A stretch of 64,000 nucleotides of DNA from Candidatus Sulfopaludibacter sp. SbA3 (GTDB lineage Bacteria > Acidobacteriota > Terriglobia > Bryobacterales > Bryobacteraceae), in the NCBI GenBank assembly GCA_945861625.1, contig CAMAVI010000002.1:1-64000 (forward strand). Direction: 5' to 3'. This document shows positions 35,602 to 44,359 of this stretch, in pieces. A program made the translations under genes and the position numbers. The first letter of the stretch is position 1, and each line of letters begins with the position of its first letter. The notes beneath the pieces are model-generated. The model did no database searches, was not told where the DNA came from, and saw only the letters and a program-made list of their open reading frames with translations.

Positions 35602-36624
35602 CTAAAACACCGCCAGCGGATTCACTGGCGACCCCGTGCCGCCTTCCACCGGGATCGGCGCGAACGTGATCATGAACTCGTAGCGCTTGAGCCGCCGCGC
35701 CGTCGCCGCCAGCGCCTCCAGGTCGAGATTCTCCACGATGTTCACGCCCATCCAATTCAGTACGGCTTGGTGCACCGGATTGCGCGGAATCTTCTCCGCC
35801 TCGCCCCAACCGGGCCGCGGGCTCCAGTCAATATTGAAGTCGTGGCCGACGAAGGCGACGTCACGCTCCTTAATCCACGGAATGACATCAGGGTGATATC
35901 CCGCGACCACACCCGGGCTCGGGCCCGCCGCCGCGCGCCGCTTCCAGCGTCCGATGTAGAGGAAGATGATGTCGCCGGGACCGGCCTTGACGCCGGACTT
36001 CTTCTCCCACGCTTCCAGGTCCGCGCGTGTGATGGGTGTGCCGGGCTCGATCGAGTCAACGCCCTTGAGCTGCGGCATGTCATAGATCACGCCGCGCGTC
36101 ACAATGCCGTCGCGCCAGGCCATGATGCTGTCCTTCTTGCAGCCGGTTTCCTTCGTGATGTTCTCACTCGCCTTGTAGCCGTTGTAGAGTGCGTCGTCCA
36201 AGAAGAAGTGGCAGAACGAATCCATGTGCGACACCATCAGGCCGTGATAGCTGACCTGGTAGTTGTCGGTGGTGTTGGTGTCGCTGATCGCGTTGGTGGT
36301 GCGGTGGAAGACTCCGGCGGCGGGAACTTCGGGGTCGACCGCCTGCGGCACCGGCCGCGCCAGTGACACGACGATGCCGGACTTGACCAGCCGCGCCGCG
36401 CTCGCGATCTTGGATGCCGTGATCAGGTTTGAGGTCCCCTTTTCGTCGTTGGCACCCCAGCGGCCCCAATTCTTCAATTCACCTTTCCAGCGGAGGTAGT
36501 CCGCCGGAGTCGCCAGCGGCCGGCTGCCGGCCTGGCTTTGCGCCAAGAGATGAGAAATTTCCAGTGAGCCCACAAGCAGCAGCCCGCCGGCAAGAAATAG
36601 TTTGAAGTAGGTTTTGTGCGCCAT
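35602..36624 (-). CDS. Secreted cyclase-family protein (kynurenine formamidase-like)
   Basis: A 340-residue protein with an N-terminal signal (about residues 7-28). The cyclase fold (PF04199 type) is recognised by 'VSHMDSFCHFF' in place of the usual GTHxDxxxH metal motif, and by 'GDIIFLYIGRW' and 'FVGHDFNIDW'. The family includes kynurenine formamidase and isatin hydrolase, which hydrolyse cyclic amides or formamides with a metal ion. I chose ATG 36624; an ATG at 36669 would overlap the divergent gene and precede the signal by a basic extension. Confidence 0.78.
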   Translation of the reverse strand: MAHKTYFKLFLAGGLLLVGSLEISHLLAQSQAGSRPLATPADYLRWKGELKNWGRWGANDEKGTSNLITASKIASAARLVKSGIVVSLARPVPQAVDPEVPAAGVFHRTTNAISDTNTTDNYQVSYHGLMVSHMDSFCHFFLDDALYNGYKASENITKETGCKKDSIMAWRDGIVTRGVIYDMPQLKGVDSIEPGTPITRADLEAWEKKSGVKAGPGDIIFLYIGRWKRRAAAGPSPGVVAGYHPDVIPWIKERDVAFVGHDFNIDWSPRPGWGEAEKIPRNPVHQAVLNWMGVNIVENLDLEALAATARRLKRYEFMITFAPIPVEGGTGSPVNPLAVF

Positions 36625-36662
36625 CGGGCGCAGTCTACCACGTTCGTGATACCATCGCGGGC

Positions 36663-37313
36663 ATGGCAACCGCCGAATCTGCCTACCTGTCAGACGCGAC
36701 GCCGGCGAACGCGGTCGAAGCTCAGCGGCACACGGCGCTGGTCCGTGTCACCCACTGGATCAACGCCCTTAGCTTTTTTGGTCTGGTGATCAGCGGATTT
36801 GCGATTCTCATCGCCCATCCCCGCTTCTATTGGGGTGAGACCGGAGGAATCGGGACGCCATACCTCTTTGAATTTCCGCTTCCCTACATGAAAGGCGGAC
36901 CCTCCGGATGGGGCCGCAATCTGCACTTCTTGGTCGCCTGGATCTGTGTGGCCAACGGCCTGGTGTATGCGCTCTCCGGCTTCGTCACGCGGCACTTCCG
37001 GCGCCATCTTTTAACGGCGAATCCGACTTACGATCCGCTGCAGAGGCGCACGTACACGGCGCTGATCTTCGGCCTGCTTCCGTTCCTGATTTGGACCGGG
37101 TTTGCGATGTCGCCGGCGATCACCGCGAGTGCGCCGGCGGTTGTGACTCTGTTGGGCGGTCAACAATCCGCGCGCACGCTGCATCTCTTTGCGGCCGTCG
37201 CGATCATTGTGTTTTTTGGCGGTCACATCGTCATGGTGTATCTGGCGGGCTTCAAGAGACGCTTTCTGGCGATGGTGATCGGCCACGAAGGCACGGACAA
37301 GGAGCACGTATGA
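36663..37313 (+). CDS. Cytochrome b561-type membrane subunit
   Basis: A 216-residue protein with four to five membrane helices of the bacterial cytochrome b561/FdhI-like type. Haem-ligand candidates are in 'VTHWINALSF' (about H31), 'NLHFLVAW', 'LHLFAAV' and 'GGHIVMV'. It should pass electrons between the quinone pool and the periplasmic molybdoenzyme encoded by the next gene, which overlaps it by 4 bp (ATGA). Without an experiment the direction of electron flow is open. Confidence 0.85.
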   Translation: MATAESAYLSDATPANAVEAQRHTALVRVTHWINALSFFGLVISGFAILIAHPRFYWGETGGIGTPYLFEFPLPYMKGGPSGWGRNLHFLVAWICVANGLVYALSGFVTRHFRRHLLTANPTYDPLQRRTYTALIFGLLPFLIWTGFAMSPAITASAPAVVTLLGGQQSARTLHLFAAVAIIVFFGGHIVMVYLAGFKRRFLAMVIGHEGTDKEHV

Positions 37314-38074
37314 ACAAGCCGTCGCGACGAATGGTCATCGGGGCCACGGCCGGAGCCGCGGGTCTGGCTGCCGCGCGCCTGATCAGTAAATACGGAATGG
37401 TTCCACCGGATCACTACGGACCCTACGGTATTGGGCAGACGCTGACCTACGCGTCGCACCGGATTCTGATGCCGAAGCAGACGCTGGCCCGCGAGTTTGA
37501 CCGCAGCCAAATTTCGACAGTCGCTTCCGTGAATGGTCTGCCTCCCCCGACGGATGATTACAAGCGGATGGTCTCGAATGGTTTCGCCGATTGGCGGCTG
37601 ACGGTGGACGGCATGGTGACGCGCCCGCTCACGCTTTCGCTCGCGGATCTCAAGGGCATGCCGGTGCGCAGCCACATCACGCATCAGGCTTGCGAGGAAG
37701 GCTGGTCTTTTATCGCTGAATCGACGGGCGTTCAACTCTCGCACATCTTGAACCTGGCGGGAGTTCTACCACAGGCCAAGTACGTCATGTTCTTCTCGAT
37801 TCCAGAGAAAGGCGCGCCGCTCGGCAAGAAGTGGGGGAGCCTGGACATGGAAGACGCCGGGCATCCGCAGACTCTGCTTGCCTATGGGATGAATGGCCAG
37901 GATCTTCCGCTCGACCATGGCGCTCCGCTGCGCGTCCGCGTCCCGCGCCAGCTCGGCTTCAAGAGCCTGAAGTTTCTGACGCGCCTCACGGTCACTGATA
38001 CCGTGAAGCCCTACGGCAAAGGGTGGGGCTCGTCGTCTCCGGAGCGGGGCTTCTCCTGGTACGGCGGAATTTAA
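37310..38074 (+). CDS. Tat-exported molybdopterin oxidoreductase (sulfite oxidase/MsrP fold)
   Basis: A 254-residue protein with a Tat-like signal ('PSRRMVIGATAGAAG', residues 4-18) and one Oxidored_molyb domain. C128 in 'THQACEEGWSF' is the expected molybdenum-ligand Cys, and 'DHGAPLRVRVPRQLGFKS' is a conserved cofactor-contact region. In MsrP/MsrQ a similar pair repairs methionine sulfoxide; in SorAB the fold oxidises sulfite. The partner here is b561-like, not MsrQ-like (six-helix YedZ), so neither role can be assigned. It is translationally coupled to the cytochrome. Confidence 0.86.
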   Translation: MNKPSRRMVIGATAGAAGLAAARLISKYGMVPPDHYGPYGIGQTLTYASHRILMPKQTLAREFDRSQISTVASVNGLPPPTDDYKRMVSNGFADWRLTVDGMVTRPLTLSLADLKGMPVRSHITHQACEEGWSFIAESTGVQLSHILNLAGVLPQAKYVMFFSIPEKGAPLGKKWGSLDMEDAGHPQTLLAYGMNGQDLPLDHGAPLRVRVPRQLGFKSLKFLTRLTVTDTVKPYGKGWGSSSPERGFSWYGGI

Positions 38075-38094
38075 AGCGCCACTGAGAGGAGTCC

Positions 38095-38778
38095 ATGCCC
38101 CGCATCCTGGTATTTGATGTAAACGAAACCCTTCTCGATTTGCGCGCGCTGGAGCCCCCGTTCGCGCGCCTGTTCGGCGACAAAGCCGTATTGATCGAGT
38201 GGTTCAATCAGGTCATCCTTTATGCGGAGGCCCTCACGCTTGCCGGAAATTACAAGAATTTCGGCGAAGTGGCGCGCGCCGCGCTGGAGATGACGGCCGC
38301 CGCGCACGGTAAGATGCTAGCCCCCGATGACGCCCAGCAGATCATCGGGGGAATCCGCAATCTTCCGCCTCACCCGGAGGTTCCCGAGAGCCTCGCTCGA
38401 TTGAAAAGCGCGGGGTTCCAGATGGTCACGCTGACCAATTCGCCGCCCGCCGTCGTGGATGCGCAGATGGCCAGTGCTAAGTTGCAGCAATTCTTTGCGC
38501 GAAACTTCTCGGTGGATCCGGTTCGCAAGTATAAGCCGGCGCCGGAGGCGTATCAGATGGTCGCGCGCGAGTTTGGCGTCGGGACCAGTCAACTGCGCAT
38601 GATCGCCGCGCACGCCTGGGACGTGGGCGGAGCCATGCAGGCGGGCTGCGCCGCCGCGTTTATCGCGCGCCCTGGCAAAGCGCTCTTCCCCGCGTTCCCC
38701 AAGCCTGACATTGTTGGCCACGATCTTCGCGACGTGACTGAGGCGATCCTCCTCGCCGACCAGGGAAGTGGCCGCTGA
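38095..38778 (+). CDS. Haloacid dehalogenase type II (HAD superfamily)
   Basis: A 227-residue HAD hydrolase. Motif I 'FDVNETLLD' gives nucleophile D8, 'TLTNSP' is motif II, and 'KYKPAPEAY' carries the motif III Lys. 'MIAAHAWDVGGA' matches the L-2-haloacid dehalogenase signature. It hydrolyses C-halogen bonds of short 2-haloacids or similar ester bonds; the natural substrate is unclear. GAGAGGAG lies before the ATG. It sits 20 bp downstream of the molybdoenzyme and ends 3 bp from the convergent DUF1501 gene. Confidence 0.88.
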   Translation: MPRILVFDVNETLLDLRALEPPFARLFGDKAVLIEWFNQVILYAEALTLAGNYKNFGEVARAALEMTAAAHGKMLAPDDAQQIIGGIRNLPPHPEVPESLARLKSAGFQMVTLTNSPPAVVDAQMASAKLQQFFARNFSVDPVRKYKPAPEAYQMVAREFGVGTSQLRMIAAHAWDVGGAMQAGCAAAFIARPGKALFPAFPKPDIVGHDLRDVTEAILLADQGSGR

Positions 38779-38781
38779 GCG

Positions 38782-40116
38782 TTACAAGAACGCCAGTTTC
38801 GGTGTGCTGAAGTTGGCCAGATTCGGAAACACCGATGTGAGGCTCATGTCCTGGACGCCGAACCAGGACGCCATGGTCGCCGCGTATTGATCCAGTGAAG
38901 TGGTCGGCAGCCATACACCCCGGTTGCTGACATCACTTGGTCCTTGTAATTGCAGCGTCGGAAAGGTTCCGTACGCCTCGTTGCCGTGAACCGGTCCGCC
39001 AATAACGAAATGATGGCCGCCCCACGCGTGGTCGCTGCCCGCCGTGGCGCTGGCGTTGCCGGTGCGGCTGAACTCGGATTCAGTAAACGTCACGACGTTC
39101 GGCTCTATCCCGAGTTCGGCCAACGCCGTCTGGAACGCGCCCACCGCGCCATCCAACTGTTGCAGCAGAGGGTCCTGATCGGCCACCAGGCTACTGTGGT
39201 TGTCGAAGCCACCCATGCTGGCGAAAAAGATTTGCCGGTCCATGCCCAACGCGCCGCGCACCTGAATGATCTTCGCCACTTGCAGCAACTGCTGCCCTAG
39301 TCCTGTATTGGGGAAAACCGTGGCGAGTGGCGTGCCGCTGGCGAGCGCCTGGTTGATCTCCTGAGCCGCTTCTACCGCGTTGCTCAGCACGCCGTTCGCC
39401 GAGCCGATGAGTTGCACTCCGGAATCGAACGTGAGAATTTGCTGCATCGCGGCGAACCGCGCGTCTGACGCCGCCTGGCTTCCGAAGGTATCCAGCCCGA
39501 AGTTGGAGCCCGGCGAGATGTTGACGCCCGTGGTGACGGCTCCCGCGAGCAGGGACGCATTGCCCGCCACGGAGACGCCCGGCGGGAACGGCGCGTTGGG
39601 CGCAAGAATATCGTTGATGCGCCCCCCCCATCCAGTGCCTCCCGCTACTGTGGGATTGGAAGTTTGCCATTGCGATTGCTGATCGGAGTGCGAGTAGAGA
39701 TTGCGCGGCAGGGAAACGCCGCTCTGGTATTCGGCCTTCGTCGTCGGCCGGACCAGCGTGCCTACATTGAAAACCATCGCGGCTTTGCCCGCGTTGTAGA
39801 GATTGCGGACGTTGAGCAGCCGCGGGTGCAGACCATAGACCGTTCCTCCCTGCGCATTCACCTGGAGCAGGGAGCCTTGCGCGAGTGACAGTGCGGGGCC
39901 CCGCACGCTGGTATAGGCGTTATATCCGGTGGTGCTGGCCGGAATCACCATGTTATTGGCATCGTTGCCTCCGAACATGAATACGCACACCAGGGCCTTG
40001 TACGTAGACGTGCTCTGCGCGTTGGCGCTCATCAAGCCGAGGCGCGTTACGTGCGCTGCCGCGCCCGCGGCGCCTAAAGCACAGCAGCGTTTCAGAAATT
40101 GTCTGCGGGTTCGCAT
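38782..40116 (-). CDS. DUF1501-family Tat-exported protein
   Basis: A 444-residue protein with a Tat signal ('TRRQFLKRCCALGAAG', residues 3-18). The body has the alkaline-phosphatase/sulfatase-like DUF1501 pattern ('LVCVFMFGGNDANNMVIP', 'FASMGGFDNHSSL', 'TFTESEFSRTGNA', 'DHAWGGHHFVIGG'), with several His/Asp residues placed as in metal-dependent sulfatases. The family is genetically paired with DUF1800, as here, and its biochemical role is unknown. AGGAGA precedes the ATG. It lies 20 bp downstream of the DUF1800 gene in the same operon. Confidence 0.9.
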   Translation of the reverse strand: MRTRRQFLKRCCALGAAGAAAHVTRLGLMSANAQSTSTYKALVCVFMFGGNDANNMVIPASTTGYNAYTSVRGPALSLAQGSLLQVNAQGGTVYGLHPRLLNVRNLYNAGKAAMVFNVGTLVRPTTKAEYQSGVSLPRNLYSHSDQQSQWQTSNPTVAGGTGWGGRINDILAPNAPFPPGVSVAGNASLLAGAVTTGVNISPGSNFGLDTFGSQAASDARFAAMQQILTFDSGVQLIGSANGVLSNAVEAAQEINQALASGTPLATVFPNTGLGQQLLQVAKIIQVRGALGMDRQIFFASMGGFDNHSSLVADQDPLLQQLDGAVGAFQTALAELGIEPNVVTFTESEFSRTGNASATAGSDHAWGGHHFVIGGPVHGNEAYGTFPTLQLQGPSDVSNRGVWLPTTSLDQYAATMASWFGVQDMSLTSVFPNLANFSTPKLAFL

Positions 40117-40136
40117 GGAAAGTGTCTCCTGAGGAA

Positions 40137-42548
40137 TTAGTGTTCGACCTGATACTGCATGGCTGTGACGGCGAGATAGATCGCCGTCTGGACGCGCTCT
40201 TCGTTTCGCGTGGTTGCTCCCAGCGCGGTGAGGATGGCCTGCTTCATTTCCTGGGGCATCACGCCGCCCATGATGCGGGCGTTAACCAGATCGGCCAGAG
40301 CGTCCGCGTTCCCGGCCACGCTCAGGTACGGACTGTAGTCAACCGTAACCTCCGATCCGAAGCCGCCCCTCAGTAGCGTTGCGGCGAAATTGGTGCGGGT
40401 CATCGCCGTTGCGGTCGTCCAGATCTGCATTTCGGGCGCGAAGAGCGATCCGGCCCGGAAATTCGGCGAGTAGTAGTTGAACACGCTGGGCGCGAACCAG
40501 ATCCGCTGGGACAGGCTTTGCGAGAAGTCGGTGAGGAAAGGGTGATCCACGATGGACGCGCCCAAGGCACGCGTCAGGGCCGCCAGGAATAGCGCCGGTT
40601 CGGAGAATTTTCCGGACGTGGCCGTCCCGTTGGCGGCCTCCGGATGCAAGAGAATCGCCCGCACCACGGCGCTCAAATCCCCGCGCACGCCCTGCCCGTT
40701 GTTGTTGAATACGGCGGTGATGTCAGAGATGTAGGCCGGGCTGGGGTTGGATTTCACAAGCTTTTGGATCAACTGCCGGGACAGGAACGGACCCACGTTG
40801 TGATGGCCAAAAATCACAGTGAGCGCCTGCTCGAGATCCTGCCGCGCGGTCTGCCCGGACGGGAATGGCGTTCCCAGAAACATCTTCGCGCCCGTATCGT
40901 GATATTGCCCGACTGGTTTCATGGGACCCTCGTAGTAGCGCGGATTCAGCGAAACTGGATCGGTGGCGTTGGCATCGCCGTAGGTCCAACCGGTGAGCGC
41001 GCGGGAGAGATCGGCAATGTCGGATTGCGTATAGGTGGGTACCGGTACACCGGTGTTGAGTATGGGCGTGCCGTCATTGTTCAGCTCTTGCAATCCGATC
41101 GAGAGAAGCTGCATCCATTCCCGCGAGTAGTTCTCGTTGGGCATGGTCGTGCTGGTGGCCTTCTTGTTATTCACCATGTCGAGAAACTCGCCCATGGCGG
41201 GGCTGAGCGTAACGGCGCGCATCAGATCCTTCACGTTGCCGAATGCACCCTCTTCCAGCATGCGGAGGTAGGGAACCATGGCATGCGTGTTGTCCACTTT
41301 CACAGCCGAGACTACGAAGATCTGGCTCAGCGCCCACGCCACTCTCTGACGCAACTGATCCTGGCCTTGCACCGCGTTCTGGAAGAATTGCTCCGAGACC
41401 AGTTCCATGTTGGGCATGTCGATCAGCGTGTCGGGATAGGGAGTCGGCGCCAAAGCAAACTGCTCATCGAGGAATGCCGCCTTGCCCACTTGCACCACGT
41501 GGTTGACCAGCGTCATGTTGGGTCCGAAGGTGGATTGACGCAGGAAACGGAATGCCTCTCTTTGTTCCGGCGTGAGCGGCGTTACGGAAGCGCTGGGGGT
41601 GGCGTTGGTTTCGTTGGACGTCGGGCCAATACCCACGCTGTTTACGGCTGCCAGCTTGTAGAAATACCGGACGCCATTGGGCAATCCCGTGTCCGCGTAC
41701 GTCGTGCCGGTGATCAGAGTCTTCACGGGTATCGCGGCTTCTCCGCCCGCGGTGGTTCCACGGTAGAGGTTGTAGCTGGCGGCCCCCGCCGAGGCAACCC
41801 AGGTGAGGGTAATTTTCTGATCACCCGCCGCGGCCCCGAGTTGTGTGGGCGCCGGCGGAACCGTGGGCGCCGCCACCGGCGTCGCGCTGGTTTCATTGGA
41901 TGGGGTGCTTGCCCCGACGGCATTGACCGCGGCCAGCTTGTAGAAATACAGCACGCCGTTGGTCAATCCCGTATCCGCGTACGTCGTGCCGGCAATCAGA
42001 GTCTTTACGGGTGTTACTCCTTCTCCGCCCGCGGTGGTTCCACGGTACAGGTTGTAGCTGGTTGCTCCCGCGACGGCGGCCCACGTAAGGGCAATTTTCT
42101 GATCCCCTGCCGCGGCGGCCAGTTGCGTGGGCGCTGGCGGAACGGTGGGAGGCGCCACGGGTGTCGCGCTCGCTTCGTTAGAAAGGGGGCTGGTTCCAAA
42201 CGAATTCACGGCGGCAATCTTGAAGTAGTACTTGGTTCCGTTAGTGAGTCCTGTTTTCGTGAACGTGATTGCCGTGATGTTGGTCGCGACCGGCGTCGGA
42301 TCTTCACCATTCGTGCTTGTGCCCATGTAGACGTTGTAGGAATTGGCCCGTTTCACGCTGCCCCAGGTGAGGACAACTTGTTTGTCGCCAGCCGAGGCAC
42401 CGAGGTTCGCGGAGGCGGCCGGCGGAGTCCGCCCGGCGCCACTGCCGTTAGGATTATTGGAACCGCTGTTGTTACTGTTAGCGCCCGAAGCGATGAGGGC
42501 ACAGGCGAGCACTGCGGCTGCCACGACGGCGTTGGTCCTAATCTTCAC
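40137..42548 (-). CDS. DUF1800-family secreted protein with three fibronectin type III domains
   Basis: An 803-residue protein with signal peptide (1-22), a short Asn/Gly/Ser-rich linker, three FN3 domains (about 45-130, 138-225 and 232-320), and a C-terminal DUF1800 domain (about 328-800: 'EAFRFLRQSTFGPN', 'MPNENYSREWMQLLSIG', 'FLSRQLIQKLV'). FN3 domains 2 and 3 are nearly identical, with a DNA period of 282 bp. DUF1800 and DUF1501 are always found together; they are thought to act outside the cytoplasm, function unknown. The start is GTG with GAGGAG upstream. Confidence 0.88.
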   Translation of the reverse strand: MKIRTNAVVAAAVLACALIASGANSNNSGSNNPNGSGAGRTPPAASANLGASAGDKQVVLTWGSVKRANSYNVYMGTSTNGEDPTPVATNITAITFTKTGLTNGTKYYFKIAAVNSFGTSPLSNEASATPVAPPTVPPAPTQLAAAAGDQKIALTWAAVAGATSYNLYRGTTAGGEGVTPVKTLIAGTTYADTGLTNGVLYFYKLAAVNAVGASTPSNETSATPVAAPTVPPAPTQLGAAAGDQKITLTWVASAGAASYNLYRGTTAGGEAAIPVKTLITGTTYADTGLPNGVRYFYKLAAVNSVGIGPTSNETNATPSASVTPLTPEQREAFRFLRQSTFGPNMTLVNHVVQVGKAAFLDEQFALAPTPYPDTLIDMPNMELVSEQFFQNAVQGQDQLRQRVAWALSQIFVVSAVKVDNTHAMVPYLRMLEEGAFGNVKDLMRAVTLSPAMGEFLDMVNNKKATSTTMPNENYSREWMQLLSIGLQELNNDGTPILNTGVPVPTYTQSDIADLSRALTGWTYGDANATDPVSLNPRYYEGPMKPVGQYHDTGAKMFLGTPFPSGQTARQDLEQALTVIFGHHNVGPFLSRQLIQKLVKSNPSPAYISDITAVFNNNGQGVRGDLSAVVRAILLHPEAANGTATSGKFSEPALFLAALTRALGASIVDHPFLTDFSQSLSQRIWFAPSVFNYYSPNFRAGSLFAPEMQIWTTATAMTRTNFAATLLRGGFGSEVTVDYSPYLSVAGNADALADLVNARIMGGVMPQEMKQAILTALGATTRNEERVQTAIYLAVTAMQYQVEH
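41605..42174 (-). repeat. Two tandem 282-bp intragenic repeats encoding FN3 domains
   Basis: Two copies of the FN3-coding unit run with period 282 bp (94 codons); for example, CCAGCTTGTAGAAATAC recurs at 41651 and 41933. The high nucleotide identity points to a recent duplication or to ongoing homogenisation by recombination. Confidence 0.85.
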
Positions 42549-42705
42549 GCGTTGTTCTCCTCTTTCTGACGGAAAATGCTTCCACCGGCCATGCGCCGAT
42601 AAGGAAGCTTATCCCGCGAGCGGCGTGCAAGAAATTGGAAGAACAACCTGCTATAGAACCAAAAGTCGCTTAGTACTGGGCCGGGATTTGTGAGCTTACT
42701 ACGCC

Positions 42706-42735
42706 TAAGACCGACCTACTTATGACCTGGTCTTA
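42706..42735. promoter_or_regulatory. Inverted repeat upstream of the DUF1800 gene
   Basis: TAAGACC (42706-42712) and GGTCTTA (42729-42735) form 7-bp perfect arms 16 bases apart, within the 263-bp non-coding stretch 42549-42811. The same stretch holds GATAAG/CTTATC (near 42598-42613). These are candidate operator sites for the DUF1800/DUF1501 operon. I see no other coding signal in this gap. Confidence 0.35.
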
Positions 42736-42811
42736 CAATAGGGAAAGCCGCACTCGACGAGGCAGATTGATGTCTGCTGAAGCTTAGGAATGTTTCACTT
42801 CGGGCGGATGT

Positions 42812-43113
42812 TTGATCAGCTACACGCTGCATTCGGCTTCCAGCTCTCCGCGCCGCATCGCGCTGGCTCACTCGCTGGGGCTTGATCGCAGCTTGTGGGA
42901 TCTTGTTGTTTCCGTGATCGATGATCAGGCCTCGCTGCTGGTGCCATCATCGTGGGAGACCAGGACCCCGCGACACCCGTCGTCGCATCGGAGTTCCCGC
43001 ACGCGGGCATTCCCGGCTCAAAGCTCGTGGTCTTGAAAGGGCGCCATCTCACGCCTCTGGAACGCCCCGCTGAAGTGGCGGCGGCCCTGCTGGAAATTGC
43101 GGGCCGGGGCTAG
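42812..43113 (+). pseudogene. Alpha/beta-hydrolase remnant (PcaD-like) with internal deletion
   Basis: The first part (42812 to about 42920) encodes 'ISYTLHSASSSPRRIALAHS' and 'LGLDRSLWD', the N-terminal strands and oxyanion region of 3-oxoadipate enol-lactonase-type hydrolases. In another frame, from about 42944 to the stop at 43111-43113, comes 'IIVGDQDPATPV' and 'LKGRHLTPLERPAEVAAALL', the C-terminal Asp/His region of the same fold. About 150 central residues, including the nucleophile elbow, are missing and the halves are out of frame. There is no ATG, only a TTG. It cannot make a working enzyme. Confidence 0.8.
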
Positions 43114-44234
43114 TACCCCAAACGCTGCATCCCCTCTGGCTGTCCGTTGACCGTTGTCGATGTCAGCCACTCCAGTGACGCGCGGAACATCAGCATATGG
43201 TTCTTCTCCCACATCGCATTGTGCGAGGAACAAGCCAGATCAATGAACACTTTCTTCGCCGCCCCGATGTCCTGATACAGATCCCGTACGCGGTCGGGCA
43301 AAACCTGTTTATCGTGCGCGCCCGTAATCATGAGCGTCGGCACCTGCATCTTGGAGACGATCGACTGATTCCATCCCCACGTGGGCACCGTGGGCACACG
43401 GCGCACGCCGGTGCCCCAGGCGGCTCCCTGTGGATCTGACAGGACCATCTCGGTCCACACGGTCTCGCTCGTCGCGGGTTGATATTGTTCCGCGCAGCCA
43501 ACCTGGCGATCCCAGTTGGCGACGAACTCCGCGCGCGACTGTGTGTTCATGGGTGCCGCGGTGAACGCGCCTGCCGGCTGCTCCAGCGGCATTGCGCGAT
43601 TGTAGGCCGGGGCCAGCAGAACCAGTTTCAAGACTCTTTCCGGATGACGCGCCGCATAGCCGCCGGCGCGCGGCCCCCCTTGCGACCATCCCAGAAGACT
43701 GACCCTGTCCACATGCCGCAGCGCGCGAATGTGATTCACCACGGCGTCGATGTCATCCCAATCGGATGCGATGGTGGTAAGCGGCCGGGCATTGCGTGGG
43801 CTGCACGGGGAGGGAATCAGGCTGGGAATCAACGCCACCTGCTGCTCCTTGGAAAGATTGCAGGGATCGTTCATGGCCTCCGGCCGCGTCGAGCGTCCGT
43901 AGCCGGTCATGTCCATCGAAAAGACGTCGAAGCCGGCACGCGCCAGAAAGCCCATCCAACTGTAGTCCTGATGAGGCACGTCAAAGGCCACTTCCGCCGG
44001 CGTTCCCGCGCCGTGCACGAACAACGCGACGCGGTCGTTCGGCGTCGCGCCGCGCAAGCTCATTCCAGCTTGCACCAGCTCGCGAACGTAAATGGTGGTT
44101 GTCTGCCCGCTCGCCGCGGGCGCAGTCGAGCGCATGGATACGTAATGATCCAAGCTCAAAACGCGCTGGCCATCGTCGGCGTAAGCAATCGACATGAACA
44201 TGGTGGCCATGCTGAGCAGCACGAAACTTCGCAT
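43110..44234 (-). CDS. Secreted alpha/beta-hydrolase
   Basis: A 374-residue hydrolase with signal peptide (1-19). The nucleophile elbow is GWSQGG (Ser at about 199), preceded by 'FVHGAGTPAEVAFDVP' (oxyanion region) and 'FSMDMTGYGRSTRP'. Late 'MITGAHDKQVLPDRV' gives the acid and 'LACSSHNAMWEKNH' the His. The substrate is unknown. Its stop codon shares CTAG with the stop of the hydrolase remnant on the other strand. The two are not obviously copies of each other. Confidence 0.86.
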   Translation of the reverse strand: MRSFVLLSMATMFMSIAYADDGQRVLSLDHYVSMRSTAPAASGQTTTIYVRELVQAGMSLRGATPNDRVALFVHGAGTPAEVAFDVPHQDYSWMGFLARAGFDVFSMDMTGYGRSTRPEAMNDPCNLSKEQQVALIPSLIPSPCSPRNARPLTTIASDWDDIDAVVNHIRALRHVDRVSLLGWSQGGPRAGGYAARHPERVLKLVLLAPAYNRAMPLEQPAGAFTAAPMNTQSRAEFVANWDRQVGCAEQYQPATSETVWTEMVLSDPQGAAWGTGVRRVPTVPTWGWNQSIVSKMQVPTLMITGAHDKQVLPDRVRDLYQDIGAAKKVFIDLACSSHNAMWEKNHMLMFRASLEWLTSTTVNGQPEGMQRLGY

Positions 44235-44293
44235 GCAGCCATCGTACCTCAGTTAGTTGTGTTCACCGCGGGCCGATCCGGTAACCGACAACC

Positions 44294-44339
44294 AAAAAAA
44301 CAAGGCCCCTTACGATCCGGATCAGGATCTGAGGGGCCT
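44294..44339 (-). terminator. Rho-independent terminator after the double-cupin gene
   Basis: Read on the minus strand, AGGCCCCT (44339-44332) pairs with AGGGGCCT (44310-44303), with an inner GATCC/GGATC stem, and is followed by seven T residues (44300-44294). It separates the cupin gene from the hydrolase gene. Confidence 0.85.
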
Positions 44340-44359
44340 CGAAAAACCGCGGTGAATTT

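Noticed and set aside
40644-42569. 641-codon open frame on the plus strand
   Set aside because: Antisense to the DUF1800 gene; its apparent repeats are only the mirror of the FN3 repeats.
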